From SAR324 cluster bacterium REDSEA-S27_B3 (GTDB lineage: Bacteria > SAR324 > NAC60-12), in assembly GCA_001627865.1 (NCBI GenBank), contig LUQO01000021.1:1-48911 (forward strand): a stretch of DNA of 48,911 nucleotides, given 5' to 3'. Positions 8,752-17,396 of this stretch are shown here, piece by piece. Every line of letters starts with the position of its first letter. Position 1 is the stretch's first letter. The position numbers and the translations under genes are program-made. The notes beneath the pieces were generated by a model. That model was not told where the DNA came from. It was given only the letters and a program-made list of their open reading frames with translations, and searched no databases.

Positions 8752-9526
8752 TGACTGAGTCCAGGCTAAAAGTGCTATCGCACATTCTTTTCAACTGCAC
8801 CGGATTATGACTGACCCAGATCCATGCACGTTGTGTATGTCTGTATGGAGTGTCTGGATGAGTTCCAGCTGATTCTCTTTGCCAATTATCCAGCATATAT
8901 TCCAAGAGTGTGGTCAGCTCTGAATCCATGGAAGCAGTCGGTTCATCAAGCAGCAAAACCTGTGGGTCCAGCTGCAGAGTCTGGAGGAGCGCCACAAGCT
9001 GTGCTTCACCTCCGGAAAGCTCCTTCGCAGGTTGTTTCAGCAATTCCGTGAAACTACCTTCTCCGGAAGCATTATCAGCTGTTTTCGCTGAAGATAACTG
9101 CTCAAGCCAAAAGAGAATTTTTTCCTGATCATAGCATTTATTTTGATGAGCTTTCAGCCTGAATACACGCTTGAAACAATCTTCAACGCTTTCGTCAGGA
9201 AAGGCAGGCTGCTGCGGGATGTAACCGACTTTTGTGCGGTATTGAGGCATTTCCCAGTCAGTCAGAGATTTGCCGGCAAAACTGATGGAACCATTTTCAC
9301 CAGACGGTCCCGTTTCCAAAACATCCAATCCGGCCAGTGTTCGCAGCAACAGGCTTTTGCCGCTCCCGGATGATCCTGACAAAGCCAGCCGCTCTCCCGG
9401 AGATAACTGGAAGCTGATATTTTTCCAGATCCAACTGCCTGAAACTTTGCGGCTGAGGTTTTCAACTGACAGCACAGCTGCCGATTTTTGGCTTGTTCCC
9501 GTGGAAGAAATGTCCTTAGAATGCAT
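8741..9526 (-). CDS. fetA: ABC transporter ATP-binding protein, FetA-like
   Basis: A single nucleotide-binding domain of 261 residues: Walker A GSSGSGKS at 51-58, Q-loop region GYIPQQPAFP, ABC signature LSGGEAQ at about 173-179, and Walker B VLLLDEPTASMD just after. The closing switch region is WVSHNPVQ, with His. It pairs with the overlapping downstream FetB-type permease to form a two-gene exporter. The gene order (ATPase first, permease second, 11-bp overlap) is that of E. coli fetAB. Its start lies 40 bases from the start of the divergent HAD gene, so the two probably share a short promoter region. Confidence 0.85.
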   Translation of the reverse strand: MHSKDISSTGTSQKSAAVLSVENLSRKVSGSWIWKNISFQLSPGERLALSGSSGSGKSLLLRTLAGLDVLETGPSGENGSISFAGKSLTDWEMPQYRTKVGYIPQQPAFPDESVEDCFKRVFRLKAHQNKCYDQEKILFWLEQLSSAKTADNASGEGSFTELLKQPAKELSGGEAQLVALLQTLQLDPQVLLLDEPTASMDSELTTLLEYMLDNWQRESAGTHPDTPYRHTQRAWIWVSHNPVQLKRMCDSTFSLDSVNGK

Positions 9527-9565
9527 CGCTTAAACCTTTTACTTTTACATTTCAGCAGCAGTGTT

Positions 9566-10174
9566 ATGTCTGATAATTATCATCTATTAAAGCGCAAGTA
9601 CTGGATTTTTGATCTTGATGGAACGCTTACTGTGGCTGTGCATGATTTTAATGCTATCCGAAAAGAGTTGGGAATTCCAGAGGGACAGCCTATAATCAAA
9701 ACATTAGATTCCCTGCCGGGAGAAGAGTCTCGTGTTCAAAAGAAAAAGTTACAGGACATAGAAGAAAAACTGGCGCAAAACGCCAGCCCCGCGCCGGGAG
9801 TCAAAAGATTGCTGGAAACATTGCTTCCCCGGAATTATTATTTGGGTATTCTGACCTTAAATTCACGAGAGAACGCATGGATTACTCTTGAGGCACTTGA
9901 TCTGGCAAAATACTTCAGCAAGGAATCCGTTATTGGACGCTGGTGCGCGGAACCGAAGCCGTCTCCAAAAGGCATAAACAAGCTGCTGAATTACTGGAAT
10001 GTTTCCGCAGGTGACGCATTGATTGTGGGAGACTATCTTTACGATTTGCAAGTTGGTCGTGCGGCGGAAATAGCAACAGTACATGTTGACCCAAGCGCGA
10101 CTTTTTCATGGCCTGAACTGGCGGACATAAGTGTTTGTTCCCTGAACGAACTGACTGATATCCTGCCTGGATAA
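9566..10174 (+). CDS. HAD-family hydrolase (phosphoglycolate-phosphatase-like)
   Basis: From the ATG at 9566 the protein has 202 residues. Motif I is FDLDGTLT with Asp16 (nucleophile) and Asp18 (acid/base). Motif II is the GILTLNSRENA region (Thr), motif III a Lys in EPKPSPKGI, and motif IV ALIVGDYLYDLQVGRAA with the GD...D metal ligands. Helical cap residues lie between motifs I and II. This is a subfamily I HAD phosphatase resembling phosphoglycolate phosphatases; the true substrate is unknown. A longer frame reaching to 9488 would overlap the divergent ATPase gene and uses TTG, so I reject it. Soluble cytoplasmic enzyme. Confidence 0.85.
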   Translation: MSDNYHLLKRKYWIFDLDGTLTVAVHDFNAIRKELGIPEGQPIIKTLDSLPGEESRVQKKKLQDIEEKLAQNASPAPGVKRLLETLLPRNYYLGILTLNSRENAWITLEALDLAKYFSKESVIGRWCAEPKPSPKGINKLLNYWNVSAGDALIVGDYLYDLQVGRAAEIATVHVDPSATFSWPELADISVCSLNELTDILPG

Positions 10175-10252
10175 GGCTTATGCGACACTCAGTCAGACTT
10201 GGTTTTCGAAGTGATTTACAGCTTGGATGTTTTAAGTAAAAATTTTAGAAGA

Positions 10253-11092
10253 TCACGTTTTTGACTCTTGTTCCTGAACTTTCGGCACTGCCCGTTCCGG
10301 GCTTTCTTCTTTGCGTCCGGCTATTTGTGAGACAAGAATGCTGATTTCGTACAGAATAATCAATGGTCCGGCCATCAAAGTTTGAGTAAAAACGTCCGGA
10401 GGAGTCAGTACAGCCGCGCCTATGAAGATCACGACTAAAGAATATTTTCTGTTTGTACGCAGCCATGTGGCATTCAGGATACCAAATCGAGTTAAAATGA
10501 AGGAGATTGTCGGCAGTTCGAATACTAACCCAAACGCGAATAACAGGTGAATAGTGAGCGACAGATAGCTTGCCATGCTCAGGGTGGGCAGAGTAAATTC
10601 ATTCTCAAATCCTAAAAAGAAATCATAACCTAAGGGAATTACAATAAAATAGCCAAATAGTCCTCCGCCTACAAAAAGAGGATATGAAAGCAAAATAAAC
10701 GGCCAGACTGCTTTGCGTTCCTTTTTATAAAGCGCCGGTCTCACAAACAGCCAGATTTGTCCAAGCAGGTAAGGGAAGGTTAGAAACAGAGAGGCATAGA
10801 GCCCTATTCGCAGATAAGTAAAGAACGGCTCCGTCAACTGGATGAACACAAGTGGGATGTTGCGCGCATCCAAAGGTGCCCTGAATGCCGAAAGAATGGG
10901 TTGATCAAGTTCCATCTCTATGGAAAATGCTGCAACGAACACAACCATAATTACAATCAATGCACGGACAAGGCGTCTGCGCAGTTCACCAAGATGTGAA
11001 GTTAATGGCATTGGAACATCATCCGAATGCTCTTGATCTTCCTGCTCTTTATTCTGCTCAGCTGCTGTTATTCTCTTTTTAAAATTAAACAC
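10253..11092 (-). CDS. tatC: Twin-arginine translocase subunit TatC
   Basis: This 279-residue protein has six predicted membrane segments and the TatC landmarks: MPLTSHLGELRRRL at the N-terminus (binding site for twin-arginine signals), FFTYLRIGLYASLFLTFPYLLGQIWLFVRPALYKKERK in the first half, and VFELPTISFILTRFGI with LTPPDVFTQTLMAGPLIILYEISI at the end. TatC recognises folded precursor proteins and forms the Tat translocon with TatA/B, which are not in this window. The N-terminal 25 residues are an acidic/Gln-rich extension before the first conserved block. It is encoded alone and converges on the HAD gene. Confidence 0.95.
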   Translation of the reverse strand: MFNFKKRITAAEQNKEQEDQEHSDDVPMPLTSHLGELRRRLVRALIVIMVVFVAAFSIEMELDQPILSAFRAPLDARNIPLVFIQLTEPFFTYLRIGLYASLFLTFPYLLGQIWLFVRPALYKKERKAVWPFILLSYPLFVGGGLFGYFIVIPLGYDFFLGFENEFTLPTLSMASYLSLTIHLLFAFGLVFELPTISFILTRFGILNATWLRTNRKYSLVVIFIGAAVLTPPDVFTQTLMAGPLIILYEISILVSQIAGRKEESPERAVPKVQEQESKT

Positions 11093-11329
11093 AGGCTATA
11101 ATTTGAATTGAATTGGTTAGCAGTCTGCTGAACACAAACAGCTTCATTACTTAAATGTAATTAATATTTGTTTGATTTTTATTTAATGGCACCTTCAGGT
11201 GTTCAACTGCTGCCCAAATTTTTTACCACAAACTGTTTATATATGCACGACAAACAGGCAATTAAACATGATTGTGCTATGAAACCCAAGCTCTTTTTGT
11301 TTAAAAATTCTTTAAACCATCCGGGTTCA

Positions 11330-14119
11330 ATGCGGAAAAACTGGCTTATTCTTATTTTTTTTCTGGCATTTGCATCACTTTCAATATCAGCAATTGCCCA
11401 GGAGGAGGATACTGCAAAGAAGAAAAATATCTATCTGCTTTCACGAAGCATGAAAATAGGAAAGGAACCGGTTAAATCCGCCATTTTCTCACCTGACGCA
11501 CAGCATGCTGTAGTTTTATCAGGAAGTTCTACTTTGGAAATTTACAGAATTCAGAACGGGAAAAGGATTCGTGTCATTTCCAGTCGTGAACACGAAGCAG
11601 TTTCACTTATTCTACATGCCGGAGGGAAACTGGCTGTTACAGGTGGTAAAGATGACACAGTAAGAATATGGGAAACTGATCAGACAACCGCGCTAGCAGT
11701 TTTGCGCGGGCATCTCAGCGCTGTTTCGGTGCTTGCACTGAATCCGGGCGGGACGATTTTGGCTTCCGGAAGCCTTGACGGCACCCTGATTTTCTGGGAC
11801 ATGAAAGAAAAGAAACTGCTGAAATCATCCAAGGTTACCGCAAGAGGAGGCGTGAAAAGTCTGGCCTTCCATCCAAATGGAAATATTATTGCGGTTGGAG
11901 GAAAAGATGGAAGTCTGCAATTCAGGGATTTTCCGGACATGAATCTGCTTTTCAAACTGCCGCGTCATAAAAAAGCTGTTACAGATCTTGAATTTAATCT
12001 GAAAGGCGATCTATTTGTATCTGCTTCAGGGGATGGGAAACTGATTATCTGGGATTGGAAAGCAAAAAAACAACGCTTTGGAATTGACATGGGTGATCCT
12101 GTTTCGGCTGTAAGCATCCATCCCACACGCGAGGAAATTGCTGTGGCCACTGTTGGAGGTAGCCTTGAAGACGGATCTGTACAGATTTGGGAATATGGAA
12201 CCTCGCTGTATCTGAAAACATTCAGTGGTCATGAACGTTCTGTAGAATCACTGGATTTTTCAAATGATAATAATTTGCTGATCAGCTCTTCCTCAGATAA
12301 AAGTGTGCGTATATGGGAGGTAAATTCTAAAAACAGTGCGCAGATTATTGATATTGGGAACCACAGGGTACAGGATGTTCGTTTTGCTCCGGACAGCAAT
12401 AGTTTTGCCACGGCAGGTGCTGACAGTTCTGTAATTATTTGGGATGCAAAAGACGGAAGTCGTTTACACAGCTTAAGATTTCATAAAGGAAAAGTAAATG
12501 CGCTCAGCTATCATCCGGACGATGCTGTGCTGCTTTCAACCGGGTCGGATAGACAGTGGGTACTTTGGGATCTGGAATCCGGAGAGACCCTTCGTTCACG
12601 TCAAGCACATGCCTCACAAATACTTGATGTCTCTTTTTCACCGGATGGAAAACAATTTGCCACAGCCGGAGGTGACTATATGGTAATGCTCTGGAAATAT
12701 CCGATGGGAGAGCCGACAGGCAAACTTAAGGGACACAAGAAACCTGTAACGACGCTGGCCTTCAGCCCTGATGGAAAATTGCTGGCAAGCGGAGCTCAGG
12801 ATAATCAGATTTTGATTTGGAGCATTAAACCTGAAATTTCAAAAACTCCATTTCAGAAATTGGAGGGCCATGAATTCATTGTCAGTCAGGTAATGTTTTC
12901 CAGGGATGGGAAAGCATTGATTTCAATTTCCAAAGATAAAACCATGCGCTTGTGGGAAGTGAAAAGCGGGAAAATGCTGCGTATTCTTCATGGCGACAAC
13001 ACGCCCCTCATTTCAACCGCACTCAGTCAGGACGGGAAATTGATTGCTTTAAGCAACCTCACAAATGATATCTCGATCCTGGGCTTTCCAAAGGGTATTC
13101 CTGAGTTGGAAAATGATGCTGGTGAAGATGCTTCAGCTGGAGAAAAAGATGATATGTCTGACTCACAGGATTCTGAGTCGGATGCTGGTTCATCCGGCAA
13201 ATCCATGATTGACCTGGATGATTTGGAGGAAATTGAAAAGCAGCAGTTGACTGCCGAAGAATTACGTGCTTATGCTTTAGCAGAAACTGCAAAATCTTCC
13301 ACCGATCATCTCGAGCGGCAGAGTCAGCTTAATCTATTGCTGAAAGCAAAGAATGCCTGCGGAGATGCTGCTGAAATGGAAAATCTTGCCCTGCAGATTT
13401 TGAATACTGTTCCTGATGATTTAGCCGCCTTTCACGCGTTGGCCAAGACTTCAATTATAAATCAGGATTTTACTGCACTTAAGCTGTTTGTAATGGCGGG
13501 GATGTATTCCGAACTGGATCAAAATCGTTATGACTATATGACGATCCTGGAAGTCCGGAATATATTTGAGACCTTGCGTATGGAATTTTTTGATCAATCA
13601 TATCTGCGTCAAGGCAACACACAAAATATAAATTTAACAAATTGCCAGGGCAAATCCATCAAGCTAAGTCTCAAAACTGTTGCCAGAAATTTACGTTTTC
13701 CGGTAGAGTTTCTGAAAAAGATCAACTCAATTCCCGGCGAGATAAATTACAGAGAATTCATGAAACTGCCTGAAAAGGAATTTCAAAACAGGATTTATGC
13801 AGACATAAAGCGGATACTCAACACCAGCACTCCAAAGCCTTCTGCACGCATGCCATGGACTTCAGAGGATAAGGCGAAAGAAGTTCCTTTTGGAACAATG
13901 ATTCTGAATCTTGAAAAATCTCAGACTTTGAAAAATGAAGGTGTTGCCACATTTCGTTTACGAAAAGAAGGCAGTAACTGGCAAACCTATCATACTGATC
14001 AGGACAATAAAATTGCCATGCATCTTCCGGCAGGGCGATACTATCTAGAGGTTTCAGGGATTTTACGCAAAACCTTTTTTATGATTGCAGGATCTCAGGT
14101 TGATATTTCAATTGAATGA
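11330..14119 (+). CDS. Exported multi-WD40-repeat protein with C-terminal extension
   Basis: The chosen ATG at 11330 begins directly at a signal peptide (MRKNWLILIFFLAFASLSISAIAQ). In-frame starts further upstream (ATG at 11279, TTG at 11168) would bury it. Residues about 40-590 are roughly a dozen WD40 repeats, with units such as GHLSAVSVLALNPGG...LASGSLDGTLIFWD and GHKKPVTTLAFSPDGKLLASGAQDNQILIW, enough for two propellers. An acidic Ser/Asp-rich linker (DSQDSESDAGSSGKS) follows, then a helical TPR-like stretch (about 640-730) and a beta-rich end without membrane segment (DKIAMHLPAGRYYLEV). WD40 propellers scaffold protein complexes; an exported version with 929 residues suggests an envelope scaffold. 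No enzyme motif is visible. Confidence 0.8.
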   Translation: MRKNWLILIFFLAFASLSISAIAQEEDTAKKKNIYLLSRSMKIGKEPVKSAIFSPDAQHAVVLSGSSTLEIYRIQNGKRIRVISSREHEAVSLILHAGGKLAVTGGKDDTVRIWETDQTTALAVLRGHLSAVSVLALNPGGTILASGSLDGTLIFWDMKEKKLLKSSKVTARGGVKSLAFHPNGNIIAVGGKDGSLQFRDFPDMNLLFKLPRHKKAVTDLEFNLKGDLFVSASGDGKLIIWDWKAKKQRFGIDMGDPVSAVSIHPTREEIAVATVGGSLEDGSVQIWEYGTSLYLKTFSGHERSVESLDFSNDNNLLISSSSDKSVRIWEVNSKNSAQIIDIGNHRVQDVRFAPDSNSFATAGADSSVIIWDAKDGSRLHSLRFHKGKVNALSYHPDDAVLLSTGSDRQWVLWDLESGETLRSRQAHASQILDVSFSPDGKQFATAGGDYMVMLWKYPMGEPTGKLKGHKKPVTTLAFSPDGKLLASGAQDNQILIWSIKPEISKTPFQKLEGHEFIVSQVMFSRDGKALISISKDKTMRLWEVKSGKMLRILHGDNTPLISTALSQDGKLIALSNLTNDISILGFPKGIPELENDAGEDASAGEKDDMSDSQDSESDAGSSGKSMIDLDDLEEIEKQQLTAEELRAYALAETAKSSTDHLERQSQLNLLLKAKNACGDAAEMENLALQILNTVPDDLAAFHALAKTSIINQDFTALKLFVMAGMYSELDQNRYDYMTILEVRNIFETLRMEFFDQSYLRQGNTQNINLTNCQGKSIKLSLKTVARNLRFPVEFLKKINSIPGEINYREFMKLPEKEFQNRIYADIKRILNTSTPKPSARMPWTSEDKAKEVPFGTMILNLEKSQTLKNEGVATFRLRKEGSNWQTYHTDQDNKIAMHLPAGRYYLEVSGILRKTFFMIAGSQVDISIE

Positions 14120-14392
14120 TAATACTGCAATGGATGAGAATTACCTGCAATACTCCTCGGTTTTGGTCTTAATAATTTGCGGATAAGTCATGTAAAACTG
14201 CCTCTTTTTGAAAGACAGTGATTTCAGTTTGATTCTGTTAATTAATCCTGTCTATTATTTTTGCTAGATTTTTTGTATAAATGAGGGGCACTATAGTAAT
14301 GCAAACAGTGGAGACTGCTTTCAGGCTGCAAAACTATCAGCCATATTTTTTCTATATACATAAAATGTAAGAAAAATGGCAAAAAGGAACCA

Positions 14393-14497
14393 ATGACGAG
14401 GCAGGAACTTACCATTGACTCTGTGACGAAGCACCGTTTGCTTCAAGCGAGCAGTAAGTTGGGAAAAAGCAAACAGTTGCAAGCAAAGCAGGGATGA
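14393..14497 (+). CDS. Putative 34-aa leader ORF overlapping hcmB start
   Basis: The ATG at 14393 has a strong ribosome site (AAAAAGGAACC) and encodes 34 residues, beginning MTRQELTIDSVTKHRLLQAS and ending in Lys/Gln-rich KSKQLQAKQG. Its TGA (14495-14497) overlaps the hcmB ATG (14494-14496) in an ATGA arrangement, so translation of hcmB could be coupled to it. I do not recognise the peptide. It could be a leader, a remnant of a truncated upstream gene, or chance. Confidence 0.35.
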   Translation: MTRQELTIDSVTKHRLLQASSKLGKSKQLQAKQG

Positions 14498-14910
14498 CAA
14501 CAGGAAATGAGCGAATTCGGGTGCTGTTGGCAAAGGTGGGCTTGGACGGACACGACCGGGGAGTCAAGGTAGTGGCACGATGCCTGCGGGATGCCGGCAT
14601 GGAGGTGGTGTACACAGGCTTGCACCGAACACCAGAGGAAGTGGTGACGACGGCGGTGCAGGAGGATGTGGATGTGCTGGGTATCAGCCTGCTCTCCGGC
14701 ACCCACATGAGCGCCTTCCCGAACATCCTGAAATTGCTGGAAAATGAAGGGGCTGACGACATCATTGTGGTGGGGGGCGGTGTGATTTCTGAGCAGGACT
14801 CTCAGGCACTGAAGGAGCAGGGAGTTGCGGCAATTCTTTCGCAGGACACGCCGCCGGAGCAGATCGTCGATACCATCCGGCAGCTTGTCGAGCGACGCGG
14901 CCCACGCTGA
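14494..14910 (+). CDS. hcmB: Cobalamin-binding small subunit of acyl-CoA mutase (2-hydroxyisobutyryl-CoA mutase type)
   Basis: The 138-residue protein is a stand-alone B12-binding domain: RVLLAKVGLDGHDRG at 9-23 contains the D-x-H-x-x-G motif (Asp18, His20, Gly23) whose His ligates cobalt, followed by SLLSGTH (about 69-75) and the VVGGGVIS loop. In methylmalonyl-CoA mutase this domain is fused to the catalytic barrel; in isobutyryl-CoA and 2-hydroxyisobutyryl-CoA mutases it is a separate small subunit, as here. The partner hcmA lies three genes downstream and carries the specificity residues that point to the 2-hydroxyisobutyryl enzyme. The gene is GC-richer than the flanking chromosome. Confidence 0.85.
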   Translation: MTTGNERIRVLLAKVGLDGHDRGVKVVARCLRDAGMEVVYTGLHRTPEEVVTTAVQEDVDVLGISLLSGTHMSAFPNILKLLENEGADDIIVVGGGVISEQDSQALKEQGVAAILSQDTPPEQIVDTIRQLVERRGPR

Positions 14911-15069
14911 TGACTGACCTCGATATCATTTACGTACAGACGTGGTACCAGTATATTTCAATGACTACATGGGCTCCGGACTCTACTTAGCTTTGCCCGG
15001 AATGATTTGATAGCTACAATCATTTACAAGAATGATTGCCTGAACCTTTGCTAGATAGTATCCAACAAC

Positions 15070-16350
15070 ATGGAGCAGTGGTCTTTTCCCACCAAGTACG
15101 ATCCAAACTATTTACCGGAATCGGACAGCCGCTACTGGTTTACGATTCGCGAGACCATTTCTCCGGAGCAGCGCAATCAGGCGATAGTCCAGCGACTGCG
15201 GGAGGTGATGGCATACGCCTACGAGAACGCATCATTCTACCGCAACAAGTGGGATGAGGCTGGCGTTCATCCGGACAAAATTCGCTCGCTGGAAGATTTC
15301 GAGCGTGTTCCGGTTGTCGCCAAGGAAGAACTTCGTGAGTCGCAGGAGCGGGCCGCGCCTTTTGGGGACTACCTCTGCATCCCTGATTCGGAGGTTCACC
15401 GTATCCATGGTACCTCCGGCACGACAGGACGGCCCACCGCCTTTGCCATTGGACGCGATGACTGGCAGGTGATTGCCAACAACCACGCCCGCTTCCTCTG
15501 GGGCATGGGGCTGCGTCCGGGGGACACCATCTTCATCGCCTCTGTTTTCAGCCTTTACATGGGGTCATGGGGCACGCTATTGGGTGCCGAGCGGCTGGGA
15601 GCGAAGAGCTTTCCCTTTGGGGCTGGTGCACCAGGCATGACCGCACGAGCCGCACTCTGGCTGAACATGACCAAGCCGACTGCCTTTTACGGAACCCCGT
15701 CCTACGCTCTGCATCTGGCGGAAACAGCGCTTGACGAGGGGCTGAATCCCCGTGATTTCCGGCTCAAAGTGATGTTTTTCTCCGGGGAACCGGGCGCTTC
15801 CATTCCCGGCATACGACGTCGTATTGAGGAGTATTACGACGCAAAGGTGATAGACTCCGGTTCGATGGCGGAAATGACCCCATGGATGAGCGTTTGTGGT
15901 TCAGCAGAAACGCAGGGGCTGCTGCTCTGGCAGGACGTGATCTACCATGAAATCTGTGACCCGAAAACCTTTTGCCGGGTACCCTACGGGCAGCGCGGAA
16001 CGCCGGTTTACACACATCTTGAGCGAACATCACAGCCCATGATCCGGCTAGCGTCAGGAGACCTCACACATTGGGTGCTTGAAGATAACCCCTGTGGTCG
16101 TACCTACCCTCGGCTTCCGGACGGCATCTACGGGCGTATTGACGACATGTTTCAGGTTCGCGGCGAAAATATCTATCCCTCGGAAATTGATGCTGTGCTC
16201 AACACGTTGCCTGACTACGGGGGCGAACATCGCATCGTCATCACACGGGAGGGAGCAATGGACGAGCTGCTGGTACGCGTTGAAGCAGACATCTCGAGAT
16301 TGCAGAATCCGGTTCCATCCCCCGTACCGACTTCAAGGCACGTCGGGTGA
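15070..16350 (+). CDS. PaaK-type acyl-CoA ligase (probable 2-hydroxyisobutyrate-CoA ligase), C-terminus frameshifted
   Basis: The protein is an AMP-forming ligase of the phenylacetate-CoA ligase branch: P-loop TSGTTGRP at 115-122, FYGTPSYA and FFSGEPGASIPGIRRR in the middle, GSMAEM as the A5-like motif, and GRIDDMFQVRGENIYPSEID (hinge and start of the C-terminal lid). In this cluster it would activate 2-hydroxyisobutyrate with ATP and CoA to feed the mutase. The reading frame goes wrong near the end: after LLVRVEADIS it gives an odd tail (QNPVPSPVPTSRHVG), while the conserved lid end lies in another frame just downstream. About 30 family residues between the two also seem missing. Activity is therefore doubtful unless this is a sequence error. 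The 159-bp gap after hcmB has no gene. Confidence 0.8.
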   Translation: MEQWSFPTKYDPNYLPESDSRYWFTIRETISPEQRNQAIVQRLREVMAYAYENASFYRNKWDEAGVHPDKIRSLEDFERVPVVAKEELRESQERAAPFGDYLCIPDSEVHRIHGTSGTTGRPTAFAIGRDDWQVIANNHARFLWGMGLRPGDTIFIASVFSLYMGSWGTLLGAERLGAKSFPFGAGAPGMTARAALWLNMTKPTAFYGTPSYALHLAETALDEGLNPRDFRLKVMFFSGEPGASIPGIRRRIEEYYDAKVIDSGSMAEMTPWMSVCGSAETQGLLLWQDVIYHEICDPKTFCRVPYGQRGTPVYTHLERTSQPMIRLASGDLTHWVLEDNPCGRTYPRLPDGIYGRIDDMFQVRGENIYPSEIDAVLNTLPDYGGEHRIVITREGAMDELLVRVEADISRLQNPVPSPVPTSRHVG

Positions 16351-16400
16351 TTGATGACCGCGACCTCTTCAGTACCCTGAGTGCGAAGCTGGTGACATGA
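16305..16400 (+). pseudogene. Out-of-frame C-terminal remnant of the acyl-CoA ligase
   Basis: Read in the frame that differs from the ligase by one base, this segment encodes ESGSIPRTDFKARRVIDDRD and then LFSTLSAKLVT before TGA at 16398-16400. The G-S-I-P-R-T-x-x-K-A-R-R-V motif is the conserved C-terminus of PaaK-like ligases, including the Lys region of the lid domain. Its TGA overlaps the ATG of the next gene (16397-16399) by the usual ATGA coupling, which indicates that this was the original end of the ligase. A 10-bp palindrome ATCTCGAGAT sits at 16291-16300, just before the break. Confidence 0.75.
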
Positions 16401-17386
16401 CGGTTACCAAAGGGGTGCGAAGCCGAAAGTCACTATCCTCGCTGGAACTTATTCCCGCAGTGCGGGACGGCAGCACTCGGGCGATGGCAAGGCTGATCTC
16501 CCGCATCGAGTCGGGCGATCCGGAAAGACGTGAGGCGCTGACTGAACTGTACCGACAGGGTGGCAAGGCACGGGTGGTCGGGCTGACAGGAGTTCCTGGC
16601 TGTGGGAAATCCACCCTGGTACGGGAATATGCAAAAGCACACCGGGCGAGGGGACAAACAATCGCTGTACTGGCCATTGACCCGTCCAGCCCGTTCTCCG
16701 GCGGGGCGATCCTGGGGGATCGTATCCGCATGACAGAACTCACCGGTGATCCTGGCATCTTCATCCGTAGTATGGCTTCAAGGGGGGCTTTGGGAGGATT
16801 GGCTCGGGCTGCGCTTGAGACGGTGGACGTACTGGACGCGGGTGGATTTGACACTATTTTGCTGGAAACCGTAGGGGTTGGGCAGGATGAGGTGGATGTA
16901 GCGCAGGTCGCCCACACAACCATCGTGGTCTCCGCACCGGGCTTGGGCGATGATATTCAGGCTATCAAGGCCGGGGTGCTGGAAATCGCGGACCTACACG
17001 TGGTCAGCAAGTGCGACAAGCAGGAAGCCAGCCGTACCCTTACCGAACTTCGTCAGATGCTGCACCTGGGACTGAACGCCGGGGCTCAAACGGCATGGAA
17101 AATTCCGGTGATCGCCTCAAGCGCGGAAACAGGAGAAGGAATCGAAAAACTACTCAATGCCGTGGACCAGCACTGGCGGCACCTCCACGATTCCGGAGAG
17201 CTTGCTGATCGCCGCCGTATGATTGTCGAACGCCGCGTCATTAAACTGGCCGAGGAATTGGTGCGCGACAGATTTGCAGAACATCGCCGACAGGTGGGTC
17301 CTCACCTCGTTGGGCTGGAGCAAGTAGTTGCCCGAGAACGAGACCCGTACACGGTTGCCATTGAACTGCTGAACGCTTTTAAATAG
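16397..17386 (+). CDS. meaB: MeaB-family GTPase, mutase chaperone (MeaH type)
   Basis: This G3E-type P-loop GTPase of 329 residues has Walker A GVPGCGKS at 65-72, AIDPSSPFSGGAILGDRIRM (about 96-115, switch I region and the base-binding Asp), ETVGVGQDEVDV (Walker B/switch II) and VVSKCDK (base specificity, about 197-203). MeaB proteins bind adenosylcobalamin-dependent mutases, gate cofactor loading from the adenosyltransferase and protect against inactivation. Located between the ligase and the catalytic subunit it would serve this mutase, corresponding to MeaH of known 2-hydroxyisobutyryl-CoA mutase clusters. Its start is coupled to the old ligase stop; hcmA follows after 10 bp. Confidence 0.9.
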   Translation: MTVTKGVRSRKSLSSLELIPAVRDGSTRAMARLISRIESGDPERREALTELYRQGGKARVVGLTGVPGCGKSTLVREYAKAHRARGQTIAVLAIDPSSPFSGGAILGDRIRMTELTGDPGIFIRSMASRGALGGLARAALETVDVLDAGGFDTILLETVGVGQDEVDVAQVAHTTIVVSAPGLGDDIQAIKAGVLEIADLHVVSKCDKQEASRTLTELRQMLHLGLNAGAQTAWKIPVIASSAETGEGIEKLLNAVDQHWRHLHDSGELADRRRMIVERRVIKLAEELVRDRFAEHRRQVGPHLVGLEQVVARERDPYTVAIELLNAFK

Positions 17387-17396
17387 GAGTCAACTC

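Noticed and set aside
14300..14340. GTGGAGACTGC, resembling a B12 box, upstream of hcmB
   Set aside because: The rest of a cobalamin riboswitch (about 200 conserved bases) is absent and the match to the box is partial.
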